Assembly (NCBI GenBank): GCA_002726335.1
Contig: PBSR01000162.1
Coordinates: 1-13,690 of the forward strand
Length of the DNA: 13,690 nt
Source of the DNA: Gemmatimonadaceae bacterium
Lineage (GTDB): Bacteria > Latescibacterota > UBA2968 > UBA8231
Direction of reading: 5' to 3'
Shown here: in pieces, positions 6,475 through 13,690 of the stretch
Layout: each line of letters opens with the position of its first letter
How positions within the stretch are numbered: the first letter of the stretch is position 1
Translations under genes and position numbers: made by a program
The notes under the pieces: generated by a model
The model's input: the letters and a program-made list of their open reading frames with translations, nothing else
Databases searched by the model: none
What the model was told of the DNA's origin: nothing

Positions 6475-6792
6475 TCAGATCCTGGGCATGTCGTCGAAGG
6501 GATCGACCGGGTGGTGCTTGCGCCAGATCTCCACAAGCTCCTCCAGTTCCTGGCGCTTCAGTTCCACCTCAGGCGCGTACTTCTCCCGCTCCGCTGTCAG
6601 CTCCCGCGAGTGTTCTTCGGCCGCCTTCCGCTTGTCTTCGATGGCGGTCGTCGCCGACTGATGTTGCCGGATTCCAGTGCGCACGCGGGTGATGTCCTCA
6701 CGGACCTGGGCCGTTGCCTTACGATGTGAGAACCAGGTCTCGACGATGATGCCAGCCAATCCTACGGACGCGATGAGGTAGACCCAGAGCAT
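6475..6792 (-). CDS. Small single-pass membrane protein with coiled coil
   Basis: This hypothetical 105-residue protein has a hydrophobic N-terminal segment (MLWVYLIASVGLAGIIVETW, 1-20), then a basic HRK, then a long charged helix (about 28-92, many Arg/Glu/Lys with heptad-like spacing) and a short Pro-rich end. Positive charges just after the helix suggest the coil faces the cytoplasm, although this is only the positive-inside tendency. ATG 6792 is chosen because it lies 2 nt after the glnS stop (6795-6797) and is preceded by GAGGGGG; a longer open frame to 6915 would overlap glnS. The next gene has the same architecture, an anchor plus a coil, so the pair may interact or have arisen by duplication, though they share little obvious sequence. 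Nothing identifies the function, and a link to GlnS is suggested only by position. Confidence 0.8.
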   Translation of the reverse strand: MLWVYLIASVGLAGIIVETWFSHRKATAQVREDITRVRTGIRQHQSATTAIEDKRKAAEEHSRELTAEREKYAPEVELKRQELEELVEIWRKHHPVDPFDDMPRI

Positions 6793-6794
6793 CT

Positions 6795-8528
6795 TCACCC
6801 CCTCTTCTGCAGTTTCGCCCAAACATCTCTCAGTGTTACGGTTCGATTGAACACGGGTTTCATGTGGGTTGACTCCGGATCGACACAATAATAGCCGAGA
6901 CGCTCGAACTGACACGAGGCGCCCACCGGGAGGCGTGCGGCTTCGGGCTCGACATAGCAGGTCGGCAGTACCGTCAGGGACTCGGGGTTGAGGTTGTCGA
7001 GCCAGTCCTGTCCCTCTTCGACGTCGGCGGGGTTCTCGACCCGGAACAGGCGGTCGTAGAGTCGCACCTCGGTTTCCACGGCTTGTGCCGCGGAGACCCA
7101 GTGCAGTGTGGCCTTCACCTTGCGGCCATCAGGAGCATCGCCGCCCTTGGTCGCCGGATCGTAGGTACAGCGCAACTCGACGATGTTGCCGTCGTCATCC
7201 TTGACCACCTCGTCGCAGGTGATGAAGTAGGCGTAGCGCAGACGCACTTCGCGTCCCGGTGCCAGGCGGAAGAACTTCTTGGGAGGCTCCTCCATGAAGT
7301 CTTCGGCTTCGATCCACAGTTGGCGACCGAAAGGAACCTTGCGCGTCCCCGCGGATTCGTCCTCGGGGTTGTTCACCGCGTCGAGTTCCTCCGACTGCCC
7401 CTCCGGGTAGTTGGTGATCGTCAGTTTGATCGGATGGACAACACCCATCACCCTTGGGGCAACCTTGTTGAGATGATTGCGGATGCAGAATTCCAGCAGC
7501 GATACCTCGATGTTGTTCTCCCGCTTGGCGATCCCCGCTTCGGACCAGAATCGACGGATGGCCTCGGGCGGCACGCCCCGTCGGCGCATGCCTCGCAGTG
7601 TCGGCAGGCGCGGATCGTCCCAGCCCGACATGTGGCCGCTCTCCATCACCTGCAGCAGGCGCCGTTTGCTGGTGACCGTGTAGGTGATGTTGCCCCGGGC
7701 GAACTCGATCTGCCGCGACGGAAAGATACCGAGCTGCTCGATGTACCAGTCGTAGAGCGGGCGGTTGGACTCGAACTCCAGCGAACACAACGAATGGGTT
7801 ACACCTTCGATGGAGTCGCTCTGCCCGTGAGCCCAGTCATACAATGGGTAGATACACCAGGTATCGCCGGTACGGTGGTGATGGGCGTGCAGGATTCGAT
7901 ACATCACGGGATCCCGCAGGTTCAGATTTGGCGAGGCCATGTCGATCTTCGCCCGCAGCACTTTGTCGCCGTCGGCAAACTCTCCGGCACGCATCCGCTG
8001 GAAGAGATCGAGATTCTCCTCTGGTGAACGGTCGCGGTACGGACTGTTGCGGCCCGGCTCGGTCTGTGTGGGCTTTGTCCGTGCCTCGGCACGGCTCTGG
8101 GTACCCCGGTTTGCTCTGATCTCTTCCGCCGACTGGTCATCGACATAGGCCAGGCCCTTGCCGATCAGTTCACAGGCCCACTCATAGAGCTGCTCGAAGT
8201 AGTCGGAGGCGTAGAGGGCCTCGCCGAAATCGTACCCGAGCCAGCGAATGTCCTCGAGCATGGAGTCCACGTACTCCTGCTCCTCCTTGACTGGGTTCGT
8301 GTCGTCGAAGCGCAGATTGGTGCGGCCACCGAATTCCGCGGCGATGCCGAAATTGATGCAGATCGCCTTGGCATTGCCGATGTGCAGGTAGGCGTTGGGT
8401 TCGGGTGGAAAGCGGGTTACGACCTCGGTCGCCTTGCCTGCCTCCAGGTCAGCGGCGATGGCCTCGCGCAGAAAATCCCGCGACCGATCTGCCGCGTTGG
8501 CATCGTCCGTTTCTGTCTCTGTTGTCAT
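6795..8528 (-). CDS. glnS: Glutaminyl-tRNA synthetase
   Basis: This 577-residue class I synthetase charges tRNA-Gln directly with glutamine. [24 protein letters not shown] near the N-terminus has the HIGH motif at 49-52, [15 protein letters not shown] follows, and the KMSKS-like loop reads VTSKR at 285-289 where E. coli has VMSKR. The downstream anticodon-binding beta-barrels carry [41 protein letters not shown] and [13 protein letters not shown], all as in E. coli GlnS. The start at ATG 8528 gives the normal N-terminal length; the frame is open to ATG 8579, whose extra 17 residues have no counterpart in the family. It follows the isomerase-like gene by 83 nt and is 2 nt before a membrane coiled-coil gene, so it is probably co-transcribed with both. 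Its presence argues against dependence on the GatCAB transamidation route for Gln-tRNA. Confidence 0.97.
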   Translation of the reverse strand: MTTETETDDANAADRSRDFLREAIAADLEAGKATEVVTRFPPEPNAYLHIGNAKAICINFGIAAEFGGRTNLRFDDTNPVKEEQEYVDSMLEDIRWLGYDFGEALYASDYFEQLYEWACELIGKGLAYVDDQSAEEIRANRGTQSRAEARTKPTQTEPGRNSPYRDRSPEENLDLFQRMRAGEFADGDKVLRAKIDMASPNLNLRDPVMYRILHAHHHRTGDTWCIYPLYDWAHGQSDSIEGVTHSLCSLEFESNRPLYDWYIEQLGIFPSRQIEFARGNITYTVTSKRRLLQVMESGHMSGWDDPRLPTLRGMRRRGVPPEAIRRFWSEAGIAKRENNIEVSLLEFCIRNHLNKVAPRVMGVVHPIKLTITNYPEGQSEELDAVNNPEDESAGTRKVPFGRQLWIEAEDFMEEPPKKFFRLAPGREVRLRYAYFITCDEVVKDDDGNIVELRCTYDPATKGGDAPDGRKVKATLHWVSAAQAVETEVRLYDRLFRVENPADVEEGQDWLDNLNPESLTVLPTCYVEPEAARLPVGASCQFERLGYYCVDPESTHMKPVFNRTVTLRDVWAKLQKRG

Positions 8529-8611
8529 GGTCTCGATTCTTGGTGGATGGAAGTGACGGTCACAACGTCGATCCGTCATGCCGACGCAAGCAAACCTGGC
8601 GCCCCGCCCTC

Positions 8612-9544
8612 TTAGCGAATGCGCCAGGCATCCTTCGCCGGCTGAAACTGCTCGGCGTCGGGCAACAGCTGTCGCAGGTGCCGTCCACCGTAGGCGAACC
8701 CGGCCAGGCCGGGCATGCCGCGGTCTTCGTTCTCCACATCGAGCACGTAGTTGTAACCGGACTCACTCATGGCGTGGATCACCGTGGCCCAGTTCAGGTC
8801 ACCTCTGCCGCAGACCCGGTACTGCCACCACCAGTTGCCGATGACACCCTGGCGATAGCGCATGCGGGGACTCACTTCGCAGTCCTTCAGATCGGCGAAA
8901 TACCAGCGGCCAGCGTACTCGCGGATCACGTCCTCGGCCGGCATGATCCCCATCCACACCCAGTGGGATGGATCGCACGAGAGACCGATGGACTCGTCCG
9001 GGACGGCATCCAACAGCTTGTCCCACATCTCCGGGTTGCAGCCGATGTTGCCCATGCGCACCGCCACGTCCAGCGCGATACGGATCCCTCTGTCCGCCGC
9101 GTGCTTGGCCACAGGCGTGAACATGTCCTTGTAGCGACCCACCAGCTCGTCACAGCGGTCGGACGCATTGCCTGGCGGCGACGAGAACATGCCGTAGAAG
9201 GTTCCGTTACGTACGGGGGCGCCGGAGCCTGTGAGCACCACCGGACATTCCAACAGTGCGGCGGCATCGATGGCGCGTAGCAGACGCTGCTGTTCAGCCT
9301 GCCCTTGCGCCTCGTCATCGTCGAGCAGATTGCAGTGAGCCGTCAGGCAGGACAGGTAGATGTCGTTCGCTGCCAGCCCGTCCTTGAGTTCGTCAGGTCC
9401 TTGGTCGAGGATCTTCTGAGTATCGGCTGCCCCGGCATCGGCCAGGCGCACGCAGTCGAAGTCGTTGGCTTTGGCCCAGGCGCCACACTCGTCCAGACTC
9501 CAGGTGTTCTCCCTGCCCGCGTTGGTGAAGAAGCCGATATCCAT
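8612..9544 (-). CDS. Sugar-phosphate isomerase/epimerase-like TIM-barrel protein
   Basis: This 310-residue protein is of the xylose isomerase-like TIM-barrel (AP endonuclease 2) superfamily, whose members isomerise or epimerise sugars and related compounds using a divalent metal. The recognisable late-barrel motifs are [13 protein letters not shown] (187-199, with Asp191 and His194), FADLKD (216-221) and YVLDVENED (266-274, Glu271), with [14 protein letters not shown] between them, as in many family members. The first metal-ligand strand reads IALDVAV (156-162), with Asp159 where Glu is usual, and the usual HxKD reads DLKD. No signal peptide is seen. ATG 9544 is preceded by GGGGAA, and residue 1 starts at the first beta strand; a longer frame to 9616 is less likely. 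It heads the minus-strand cluster with glnS and diverges from dapL. The substrate is unknown, and nearby genes do not form a clear sugar pathway. Confidence 0.8.
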   Translation of the reverse strand: MDIGFFTNAGRENTWSLDECGAWAKANDFDCVRLADAGAADTQKILDQGPDELKDGLAANDIYLSCLTAHCNLLDDDEAQGQAEQQRLLRAIDAAALLECPVVLTGSGAPVRNGTFYGMFSSPPGNASDRCDELVGRYKDMFTPVAKHAADRGIRIALDVAVRMGNIGCNPEMWDKLLDAVPDESIGLSCDPSHWVWMGIMPAEDVIREYAGRWYFADLKDCEVSPRMRYRQGVIGNWWWQYRVCGRGDLNWATVIHAMSESGYNYVLDVENEDRGMPGLAGFAYGGRHLRQLLPDAEQFQPAKDAWRIR

Positions 9545-9567
9545 TTGTTCCCCGTCTTGTCGTCCTG

Positions 9568-9595
9568 TTGCTGATCGTGGGTGGTGGCGTAGATT
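9568..9595 (+). promoter_or_regulatory. Candidate dapL-pyk promoter
   Basis: TTGCTG (9568-9573), a 16-nt spacer and TAGATT (9590-9595) lie in the 100-nt gap between the divergent isomerase-like gene and dapL, about 50 nt before the dapL start. The call is by consensus only. A short inverted repeat, GAGTC with GACTC, lies just downstream around 9597-9613. Confidence 0.3.
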
Positions 9596-9644
9596 CCGAG
9601 TCTCTACCCGACTCAACCGCAGAAACTAACTAGAAAAGAGTATG

Positions 9645-10871
9645 ATGGCCCTCCTCAACGAGAACTATCTCAAGCTCAAGGCCGGCTACCTGTTTCCGGA
9701 GATCCGACGACGCACCGAGGCGTTCGTCGACAGCCACCCGCAAGCTGCGATCATCAAGATGGGTATCGGTGATGTGGTGCGGGGAATCCCTCGGCCGGTG
9801 GCCGACGCCATGAAAGCGGCCTGTGAAGAACTGGCCCACGACGAGAGCTTCCACGGGTACCCCCCCGAACAGGGCTACGACTTCCTGGTGGAGGCCATCG
9901 TCGAGCACGAGTTCGGCAGCCGTGGGGTCACCATCTCTCCGGATGAGGTCTTCCTCTCCGACGGGGCCAAGTGCGATTCGGCCAACATTCAGGAGATCTT
10001 CAGCGTCGACCAGGTGGTGGCCCTCACGGACCCGGTGTATCCCGTCTACTGCGACTCCAACGTCATGGCGGGCCGTACGGGAGAGGCTGACGACGCGGGA
10101 CGCTACGGGGGCCTCGTCTACCTGCCCTGCACGGCACAGAACGGTTTCTCTCCGCCGCTGCCGGAAGGTCACGTGGACCTGATCTATCTGTGCTCGCCGA
10201 ACAACCCCACGGGTGCGGTGATGTCCCGCCAGGACCTCGGTCGATGGGTGGAATATGCCCGCAGTGAAGGAGCTGTCATCATCTTTGACGCCGCCTACGA
10301 AGCGTATATCAGCGATACCGGGATCCCGCATTCGATCTATGAAATTGACGGCGCCCGGGACGTAGCCATCGAGATGCGGTCCTACTCGAAGACGGCGGGA
10401 TTCACCGGTGTACGCTGTGCCTACACCGTCGTGCCAAAGGAGTTGATGGTGGGCACACAGGTTGGAGATGAGGTCGCGCTGCACGGGATCTGGAGCCGCC
10501 GTCAGGCGACCAAGTACAACGGCGTTTCCTATCCCGTCCAGAGGGGAGCCGCCGCCTGCTACACCCCCGAGGGCAGCCGTGCCGTACGCGAACTCGTCGA
10601 CTTCTACATGAGCAACGCCACGTTGATGAAGTCGGAACTGACCGCTGCCGGCTACACCGTCCATGGCGGCGACAATGCGCCGTACCTCTGGATCGTCTGC
10701 CCGCCCGGGCAGGACAGCTGGGGATTCTTCGATGTCCTGTTGCAGCAGGCTCACATCGTCAGCACCCCCGGGGCCGGCTTCGGCTCCGCCGGAGAAGGCT
10801 ATGTCCGGCTCTCCGCCTTCCAGCAACGGGACAGTGTAGCCGAAGCGCTGAAGCGCATTCGAGAGTTGTAG
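9645..10871 (+). CDS. dapL: LL-diaminopimelate aminotransferase
   Basis: DapL converts tetrahydrodipicolinate and glutamate to LL-diaminopimelate and 2-oxoglutarate in one step, replacing the DapD/C/E acyl route to lysine and peptidoglycan. The 408-residue fold-type I PLP enzyme shows the family's distinctive N-terminus MALLNENYLKLKAGYLFPEI, then IIKMGIGDV, GYPPEQGYDFLVEAI, LSDGAKCDSANIQ, DPVYPVYCDSNVMAG, LCSPNNPTG and FDAAYEAYI. The PLP-binding Lys249 is in SYSKTAGFTG. These features separate it from ordinary aspartate aminotransferases. Two ATGs are adjacent (9642 and 9645). The second matches the family start MAL-NENYLKL and is better spaced from AAGAG (4 nt rather than 1). It is followed 4 nt later by pyk, probably in the same transcript. 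This route occurs in chlamydiae, planctomycetes, verrucomicrobia, spirochaetes, some Bacteroidetes, cyanobacteria and plants. Confidence 0.96.
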   Translation: MALLNENYLKLKAGYLFPEIRRRTEAFVDSHPQAAIIKMGIGDVVRGIPRPVADAMKAACEELAHDESFHGYPPEQGYDFLVEAIVEHEFGSRGVTISPDEVFLSDGAKCDSANIQEIFSVDQVVALTDPVYPVYCDSNVMAGRTGEADDAGRYGGLVYLPCTAQNGFSPPLPEGHVDLIYLCSPNNPTGAVMSRQDLGRWVEYARSEGAVIIFDAAYEAYISDTGIPHSIYEIDGARDVAIEMRSYSKTAGFTGVRCAYTVVPKELMVGTQVGDEVALHGIWSRRQATKYNGVSYPVQRGAAACYTPEGSRAVRELVDFYMSNATLMKSELTAAGYTVHGGDNAPYLWIVCPPGQDSWGFFDVLLQQAHIVSTPGAGFGSAGEGYVRLSAFQQRDSVAEALKRIREL

Positions 10872-10875
10872 TAGT

Positions 10876-12318
10876 ATGGCCCCGCGCCGAGCCAAGATCG
10901 TCGCCACCATCGGGCCCGCCTCCAGCGAACCCGACGTACTGCGCGGCCTGTTCGAGGCAGGTGTCGATGTGGCGCGGTTGAACTTTTCGCACGGATCACA
11001 CGACGATCACCGACGGGTCTTCGACCACATCCGGCAGATCTGCCAAGAGCTCGGGCGACCCGTCGCCATACTGCAGGACCTGCAGGGGCCGAAGATCCGC
11101 ATCGGCACCCTCGTCGACGGTTCTGTCCATCTCGAGGTGGGTGCCCGCGTCACCCTCACCACGGCCAGTGTGCCGGGTGACTCGGGGCGGATCTCCACGC
11201 CCTACGATGAGTTACCGGAGGTCGTGTCTCCCGGCGACGACATCCTGCTGTCAGACGGACTGATCCGCCTGCGTGTGGCTGGGGTGGCAGACCAGGATGT
11301 GACCTGCGAAATCGTCGAGGGCGGGACACTGCGCGAACGGGCCGGCATGAACCTGCCAGGCACGGGGGGAAACGCACCCGCCCTCACCGACAAGGACCTG
11401 AAGGATCTTGCCTTTGGTCTGGAGCTGGGGGTCGACTACGTGGCCCTGTCCTTCGTACGGCGCGCCACAGACGTACTCGATCTGAGAACACGAATCGATG
11501 CCGCCGGATCTCTCGCCGCGGTGATTGCCAAGCTGGAAAAGCCACAGGCCATCGACGATCTCGACGCCATCCTGGTGGCAGCGGACGCTGTCATGATTGC
11601 CCGTGGCGATCTGGGCGTCGAACTGTCCCCGGAACGGGTGCCCTTCCTGCAGAAGGAAATCATCCGACAGGCAGCCGAGAAAAGGGTCCCCGTCATCACT
11701 GCCACGCAGATGCTCGAGTCGATGATCGACCATCCACGGCCGACCCGGGCGGAGGCCTCGGACGTGGCCAACGCCATCCTCGACGGCACCGATGCGGTCA
11801 TGCTCTCCGGCGAAACCGCCATCGGCCACAACCCGGTGGAGACCGTGCGCATGATGGAGCGTATCGTCGTCGAAGCCGAGACCCACGCTTCCTACCTCGT
11901 CCACCTCGGACGTCGACGCCGGGTCCAGGATGACACCGCCTCATTCGACGACGCCATTGCCGAAGCCGCCAGCGGCGCTGCCGCCGACATCAAAGCCAGG
12001 GCCATCATCGCCTTCACGCAGACCGGCTTCACCGCCTGCCTGATCTCCAAGTTCCGTCCGCGATGCCCGATTCTGGCCGTCACACCGGATGCCCGGGTCT
12101 ACCAGCAGCTCGCCCTGTTCTGGGGCGTACTGCCACGGCAGGCCGAAGTCATGGAAAACACGAGTCGCATGATCGCCCAGACCGATGAGCGCCTGCGTCA
12201 GGAAGGCGTGATCACCACTGGTGATCCCTTGGTGTTTCTCGCTTCCAGCACGCCAGCGACTGTCACCGGCAGCGCGAACCTCATGCGACTCCACGTAGCC
12301 GGTGCAGACGCCGACTGA
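10876..12318 (+). CDS. pyk: Pyruvate kinase
   Basis: Pyk transfers phosphate from phosphoenolpyruvate to ADP, giving pyruvate and ATP at the end of glycolysis. The 480-residue length is normal for a bacterial enzyme with A, B and C domains. Visible motifs are KIVATIGPASS (7-17), VARLNFSHGSHDDH, ILQDLQGPKIRIG, NLPGTGGNAPALTDKD, LSFVRRATDV, KLEKPQAIDDLD, the signature MIARGDLGVELS (240-251), PVITATQMLESM (272-283), and AVMLSGETAIG. The C-terminal allosteric-type domain (about 355-480) contains KARAIIAFTQTGFTA and RPRCPILAVTP. The start ATG lies 4 nt after the dapL TAG, and the good Shine-Dalgarno expected of an independent gene is missing, so translation is probably coupled. Downstream there is a clear AT-rich break before the next transcription unit. 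The allosteric ligand cannot be read from the sequence. Confidence 0.97.
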   Translation: MAPRRAKIVATIGPASSEPDVLRGLFEAGVDVARLNFSHGSHDDHRRVFDHIRQICQELGRPVAILQDLQGPKIRIGTLVDGSVHLEVGARVTLTTASVPGDSGRISTPYDELPEVVSPGDDILLSDGLIRLRVAGVADQDVTCEIVEGGTLRERAGMNLPGTGGNAPALTDKDLKDLAFGLELGVDYVALSFVRRATDVLDLRTRIDAAGSLAAVIAKLEKPQAIDDLDAILVAADAVMIARGDLGVELSPERVPFLQKEIIRQAAEKRVPVITATQMLESMIDHPRPTRAEASDVANAILDGTDAVMLSGETAIGHNPVETVRMMERIVVEAETHASYLVHLGRRRRVQDDTASFDDAIAEAASGAAADIKARAIIAFTQTGFTACLISKFRPRCPILAVTPDARVYQQLALFWGVLPRQAEVMENTSRMIAQTDERLRQEGVITTGDPLVFLASSTPATVTGSANLMRLHVAGADAD

Positions 12319-12360
12319 CCTTCCACATCCTGGCAGTATTTGCTTGACCCATCGTTGTTC

Positions 12361-12389
12361 TTGATGTGAATTTACCATTCATTTATTAA
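12361..12389 (+). promoter_or_regulatory. Candidate promoter of the regulator-nadA operon
   Basis: TTGATG (12361-12366), a 17-nt spacer and TATTAA (12384-12389) make a reasonable sigma-70 type match, about 42 nt before the ATG of the small gene. The surrounding sequence (about 12350-12400) is the most AT-rich in the window. The -10 is inside the 14-bp palindrome listed separately. Confidence 0.4.
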
Positions 12390-12396
12390 TTAATAA
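12383..12396. promoter_or_regulatory. 14-bp AT-only palindrome, candidate operator
   Basis: TTATTAATTAATAA is a perfect self-complementary sequence overlapping the predicted -10 of the operon that encodes a ribbon-helix-helix-like protein and NadA. Just upstream lies an imperfectly separated pair TGAAT and ATTCA (12367-12381). The position and symmetry suit a repressor site, possibly for the protein encoded next door. AT-rich sequence makes chance palindromes easier, so this is only a candidate. Confidence 0.4.
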
Positions 12397-12431
12397 TTCA
12401 GTCTTTCCACTTACCACCTGTGACGTGAGCC

Positions 12432-12650
12432 ATGCCCGCACCCGCAAAACCCAAAAGCGATCGCGCCAGACCCCGCACCTTCTCCTCCACGGATCGTGAC
12501 TTCCAGATGCTGGAAGCGGTCGCCCACTACCACGGTACCAGCAGGAGTGCCATGGTCACCGGCCTGATTCGCAAGGAGTTCTGGCGTGTCTTCCCCAACG
12601 GCACTGAAACCGTTCTCCTGGATGCCGGGGCAAAGGTGAGCGAATCATGA
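12432..12650 (+). CDS. Small ribbon-helix-helix-like DNA-binding protein
   Basis: This 72-residue protein has the layout of an Arc/CopG ribbon-helix-helix domain. A basic, Pro-rich arm (1-13) is followed by a putative beta strand RTFSST (15-20), helix A (about 21-33, DRDFQMLEAVAHY), a GTSRS turn (35-39) and helix B (about 38-50, RSAMVTGLIRKEF), then a short tail. Such proteins dimerise through the strand and bind palindromic DNA. The stop overlaps the nadA start as ATGA (12647-12650), so the two genes are in one operon and translationally coupled. This suggests a role in controlling NAD synthesis or autoregulation, which is inference. The start ATG has only a weak GTGAG upstream. No toxin gene is adjacent, so an antitoxin role is less likely. 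The fold call is by pattern, without a database match, and no named family is recognised. Confidence 0.8.
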   Translation: MPAPAKPKSDRARPRTFSSTDRDFQMLEAVAHYHGTSRSAMVTGLIRKEFWRVFPNGTETVLLDAGAKVSES

Positions 12651-13630
12651 CACAGGTCTCGCAACCGGCCACCGGTCCCTCGCCTTTCAACCATCTTCCG
12701 GAGGGTGAGCTGATCGAGCAGATCGATCGCCTGCGCCAGGAGAAGAATGCCGTCATTCTGGCGCACAACTACCAGATCCCTCAGATACAGGACCTGGCCT
12801 GCGTCACCGGCGATTCACTCGGACTGTCGATGGAGGCCTCGAAGACGGACGCCGACATCATCCTGTTCTGCGGCGTCCATTTCATGGCGGAGTCGGCCAA
12901 GATTCTCAGTCCGCAGAAACGCGTCTTTCTGCCGCACCTCGGGGCCGGTTGCGCCCTGGCCGACGCCATCACGGTGGAGAGCCTGTTCGAATGGAAAGAA
13001 CGCTACCCGGAACACACGGTCGTGACCTACGTCAACTCGACGGCCGAGGTGAAAGCTGAATCGGACATCTGCTGCACGTCCGCCAACGCCGTGTCCGTGG
13101 TTCGCAGCCTCGACACCGACAAGGTGCTTTTCACCCCCGACAAGAACCTGGCCCGCTGGGTGGCAGAACAGGTGCCCGACAAGGAAATCGTCGCCTACGA
13201 CGGCGTCTGCCCGACCCATGACGTGCTGCGCTACGCCAGTGTCGATCGCACTCGCACGGAGCACCCTGACGCCATCATCATCGCTCATCCAGAGTGTCGC
13301 GAGGATGTCATCGCTGCCGCCGACGAGGTCTGTTCGACGACGGGCATGCTGAGCGCCGTCGGCAAATACCCTGACGCCGGCACCTTCATCATCGCCACCG
13401 AAGAAGCGATGATCCACCAGTTGAAGAAACGCTACCCGGACAAAGAGTTCGTTCCCGCGGACGGCTGCATCGGTTGCCGTCTGCACTGCCCGTATATGAA
13501 GGTGACGGGCCTGCAGGATGTCTACTTCGCCCTGGCGGACGAACGCTTCGAGATCCAACTCGACGACGACGTGATCGGCAGGGCGCGCCGCGCCCTCGAT
13601 CGTATGCTGGCCGTACCCCGCGACGACTGA
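12647..13630 (+). CDS. nadA: Quinolinate synthase A
   Basis: NadA condenses iminoaspartate with dihydroxyacetone phosphate to make quinolinate, the precursor of NAD, using an oxygen-sensitive [4Fe-4S] cluster. The 327-residue protein has AVILAHNYQIPQIQDLA, GDSLGLSMEA, ILFCGVHFMAESAKIL, YVNSTAEVKAESDICCTSANAV, FTPDKNLARWVAEQ and IAHPEC, all typical. The likely cluster ligands are Cys102 (GAGCALAD), Cys188 (GVCPTH) and Cys281 (HCPYMK); two further cysteines at 274 and 277 give a C-x2-C-x3-C pattern near the C-terminus. The start ATG at 12647 follows AAAGGTGAG and overlaps the stop of the upstream small gene. nadB and nadC are not in the window, so the iminoaspartate source (NadB or aspartate dehydrogenase) is unknown. 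A strong terminator follows 24 nt after the stop. Confidence 0.97.
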   Translation: MTQVSQPATGPSPFNHLPEGELIEQIDRLRQEKNAVILAHNYQIPQIQDLACVTGDSLGLSMEASKTDADIILFCGVHFMAESAKILSPQKRVFLPHLGAGCALADAITVESLFEWKERYPEHTVVTYVNSTAEVKAESDICCTSANAVSVVRSLDTDKVLFTPDKNLARWVAEQVPDKEIVAYDGVCPTHDVLRYASVDRTRTEHPDAIIIAHPECREDVIAAADEVCSTTGMLSAVGKYPDAGTFIIATEEAMIHQLKKRYPDKEFVPADGCIGCRLHCPYMKVTGLQDVYFALADERFEIQLDDDVIGRARRALDRMLAVPRDD

Positions 13631-13654
13631 TACCGGCGAAGTCGACACAGTAAG

Positions 13655-13690
13655 AAGGGGGCCGTACCTACCGAGGTACGGCCCCCTTTC
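13655..13690 (+). terminator. Rho-independent terminator after nadA
   Basis: AAGGGGGCCGTACCT (13655-13669) pairs perfectly with AGGTACGGCCCCCTT (13674-13688) around a 4-nt ACCG loop. A T-rich end begins at 13687 and is cut by the window edge. The stem is 15 bp and very GC-rich. With A residues on the other side it may also stop transcription arriving from the right. Confidence 0.9.

Noticed and set aside
9630..10910. Long minus-strand ORF (426 codons) opposite dapL
   Set aside because: It is fully antisense to dapL, which has family motifs throughout; the antisense product shows no recognisable domain.
12432..12650. Antitoxin of a toxin-antitoxin pair
   Set aside because: The adjoining gene is nadA, and no small toxin-like ORF is next to it.
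12815..13648. Long minus-strand ORF opposite nadA
   Set aside because: It is a shadow of nadA with Asp/Val/Gly/His-rich antisense composition and no motif.

Overview
The window is GC-rich bacterial chromosome filled almost edge to edge with core housekeeping genes. Nothing in it looks like a phage, plasmid, insertion sequence or CRISPR array. Several gene types point to a free-living bacterium outside Proteobacteria and Firmicutes, probably in or near the Bacteroidetes/Chlorobi/Gemmatimonadetes or Planctomycetes/Verrucomicrobia assemblages. These are a ParC/ParE pair of the Bacteroidetes-like type, an LL-diaminopimelate aminotransferase (DapL), and a true glutaminyl-tRNA synthetase beside a glutamyl-tRNA synthetase. 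The phylum is an inference; no rRNA is present to settle it.

Layout, left to right. (1) 1-4063, minus strand: a DEAD-box RNA helicase, then parE, then parC, which runs off the left edge. The helicase-parE gap holds a 20-bp perfect palindrome, two near-identical 22-nt hairpins that differ by compensated base pairs, and a further hairpin. The parE-parC gap holds a 139-nt nested inverted-repeat element. (2) 4064-4347: divergent promoter region. (3) 4348-5841, plus strand: gltX. (4) 5852-9544, minus strand: a probable operon of a sugar-phosphate isomerase/epimerase-like TIM-barrel gene, glnS, and two genes for small membrane-anchored coiled-coil proteins. The last gene is split by an apparent single-base frameshift in a four-G run. 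(5) 9545-9644: divergent promoter region. (6) 9645-12318, plus strand: dapL and pyk, 4 nt apart. (7) 12319-13690, plus strand: an AT-rich promoter with a 14-bp palindrome, a small ribbon-helix-helix-like gene overlapping nadA by ATGA, and a strong intrinsic terminator.

The genes cover DNA topology (ParE/ParC), RNA remodelling (helicase), aminoacylation for Glu and Gln codons (GltX, GlnS), lysine and peptidoglycan precursor supply (DapL), glycolytic ATP and pyruvate formation (Pyk) and NAD biosynthesis (NadA). The best leads for something undescribed are the putative ribbon-helix-helix regulator coupled to nadA with its AT-rich palindrome, the two structured intergenic regions around parE, and the glnS-linked membrane protein with a FapA-like C-terminus. 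I found no defence system or large novel locus.
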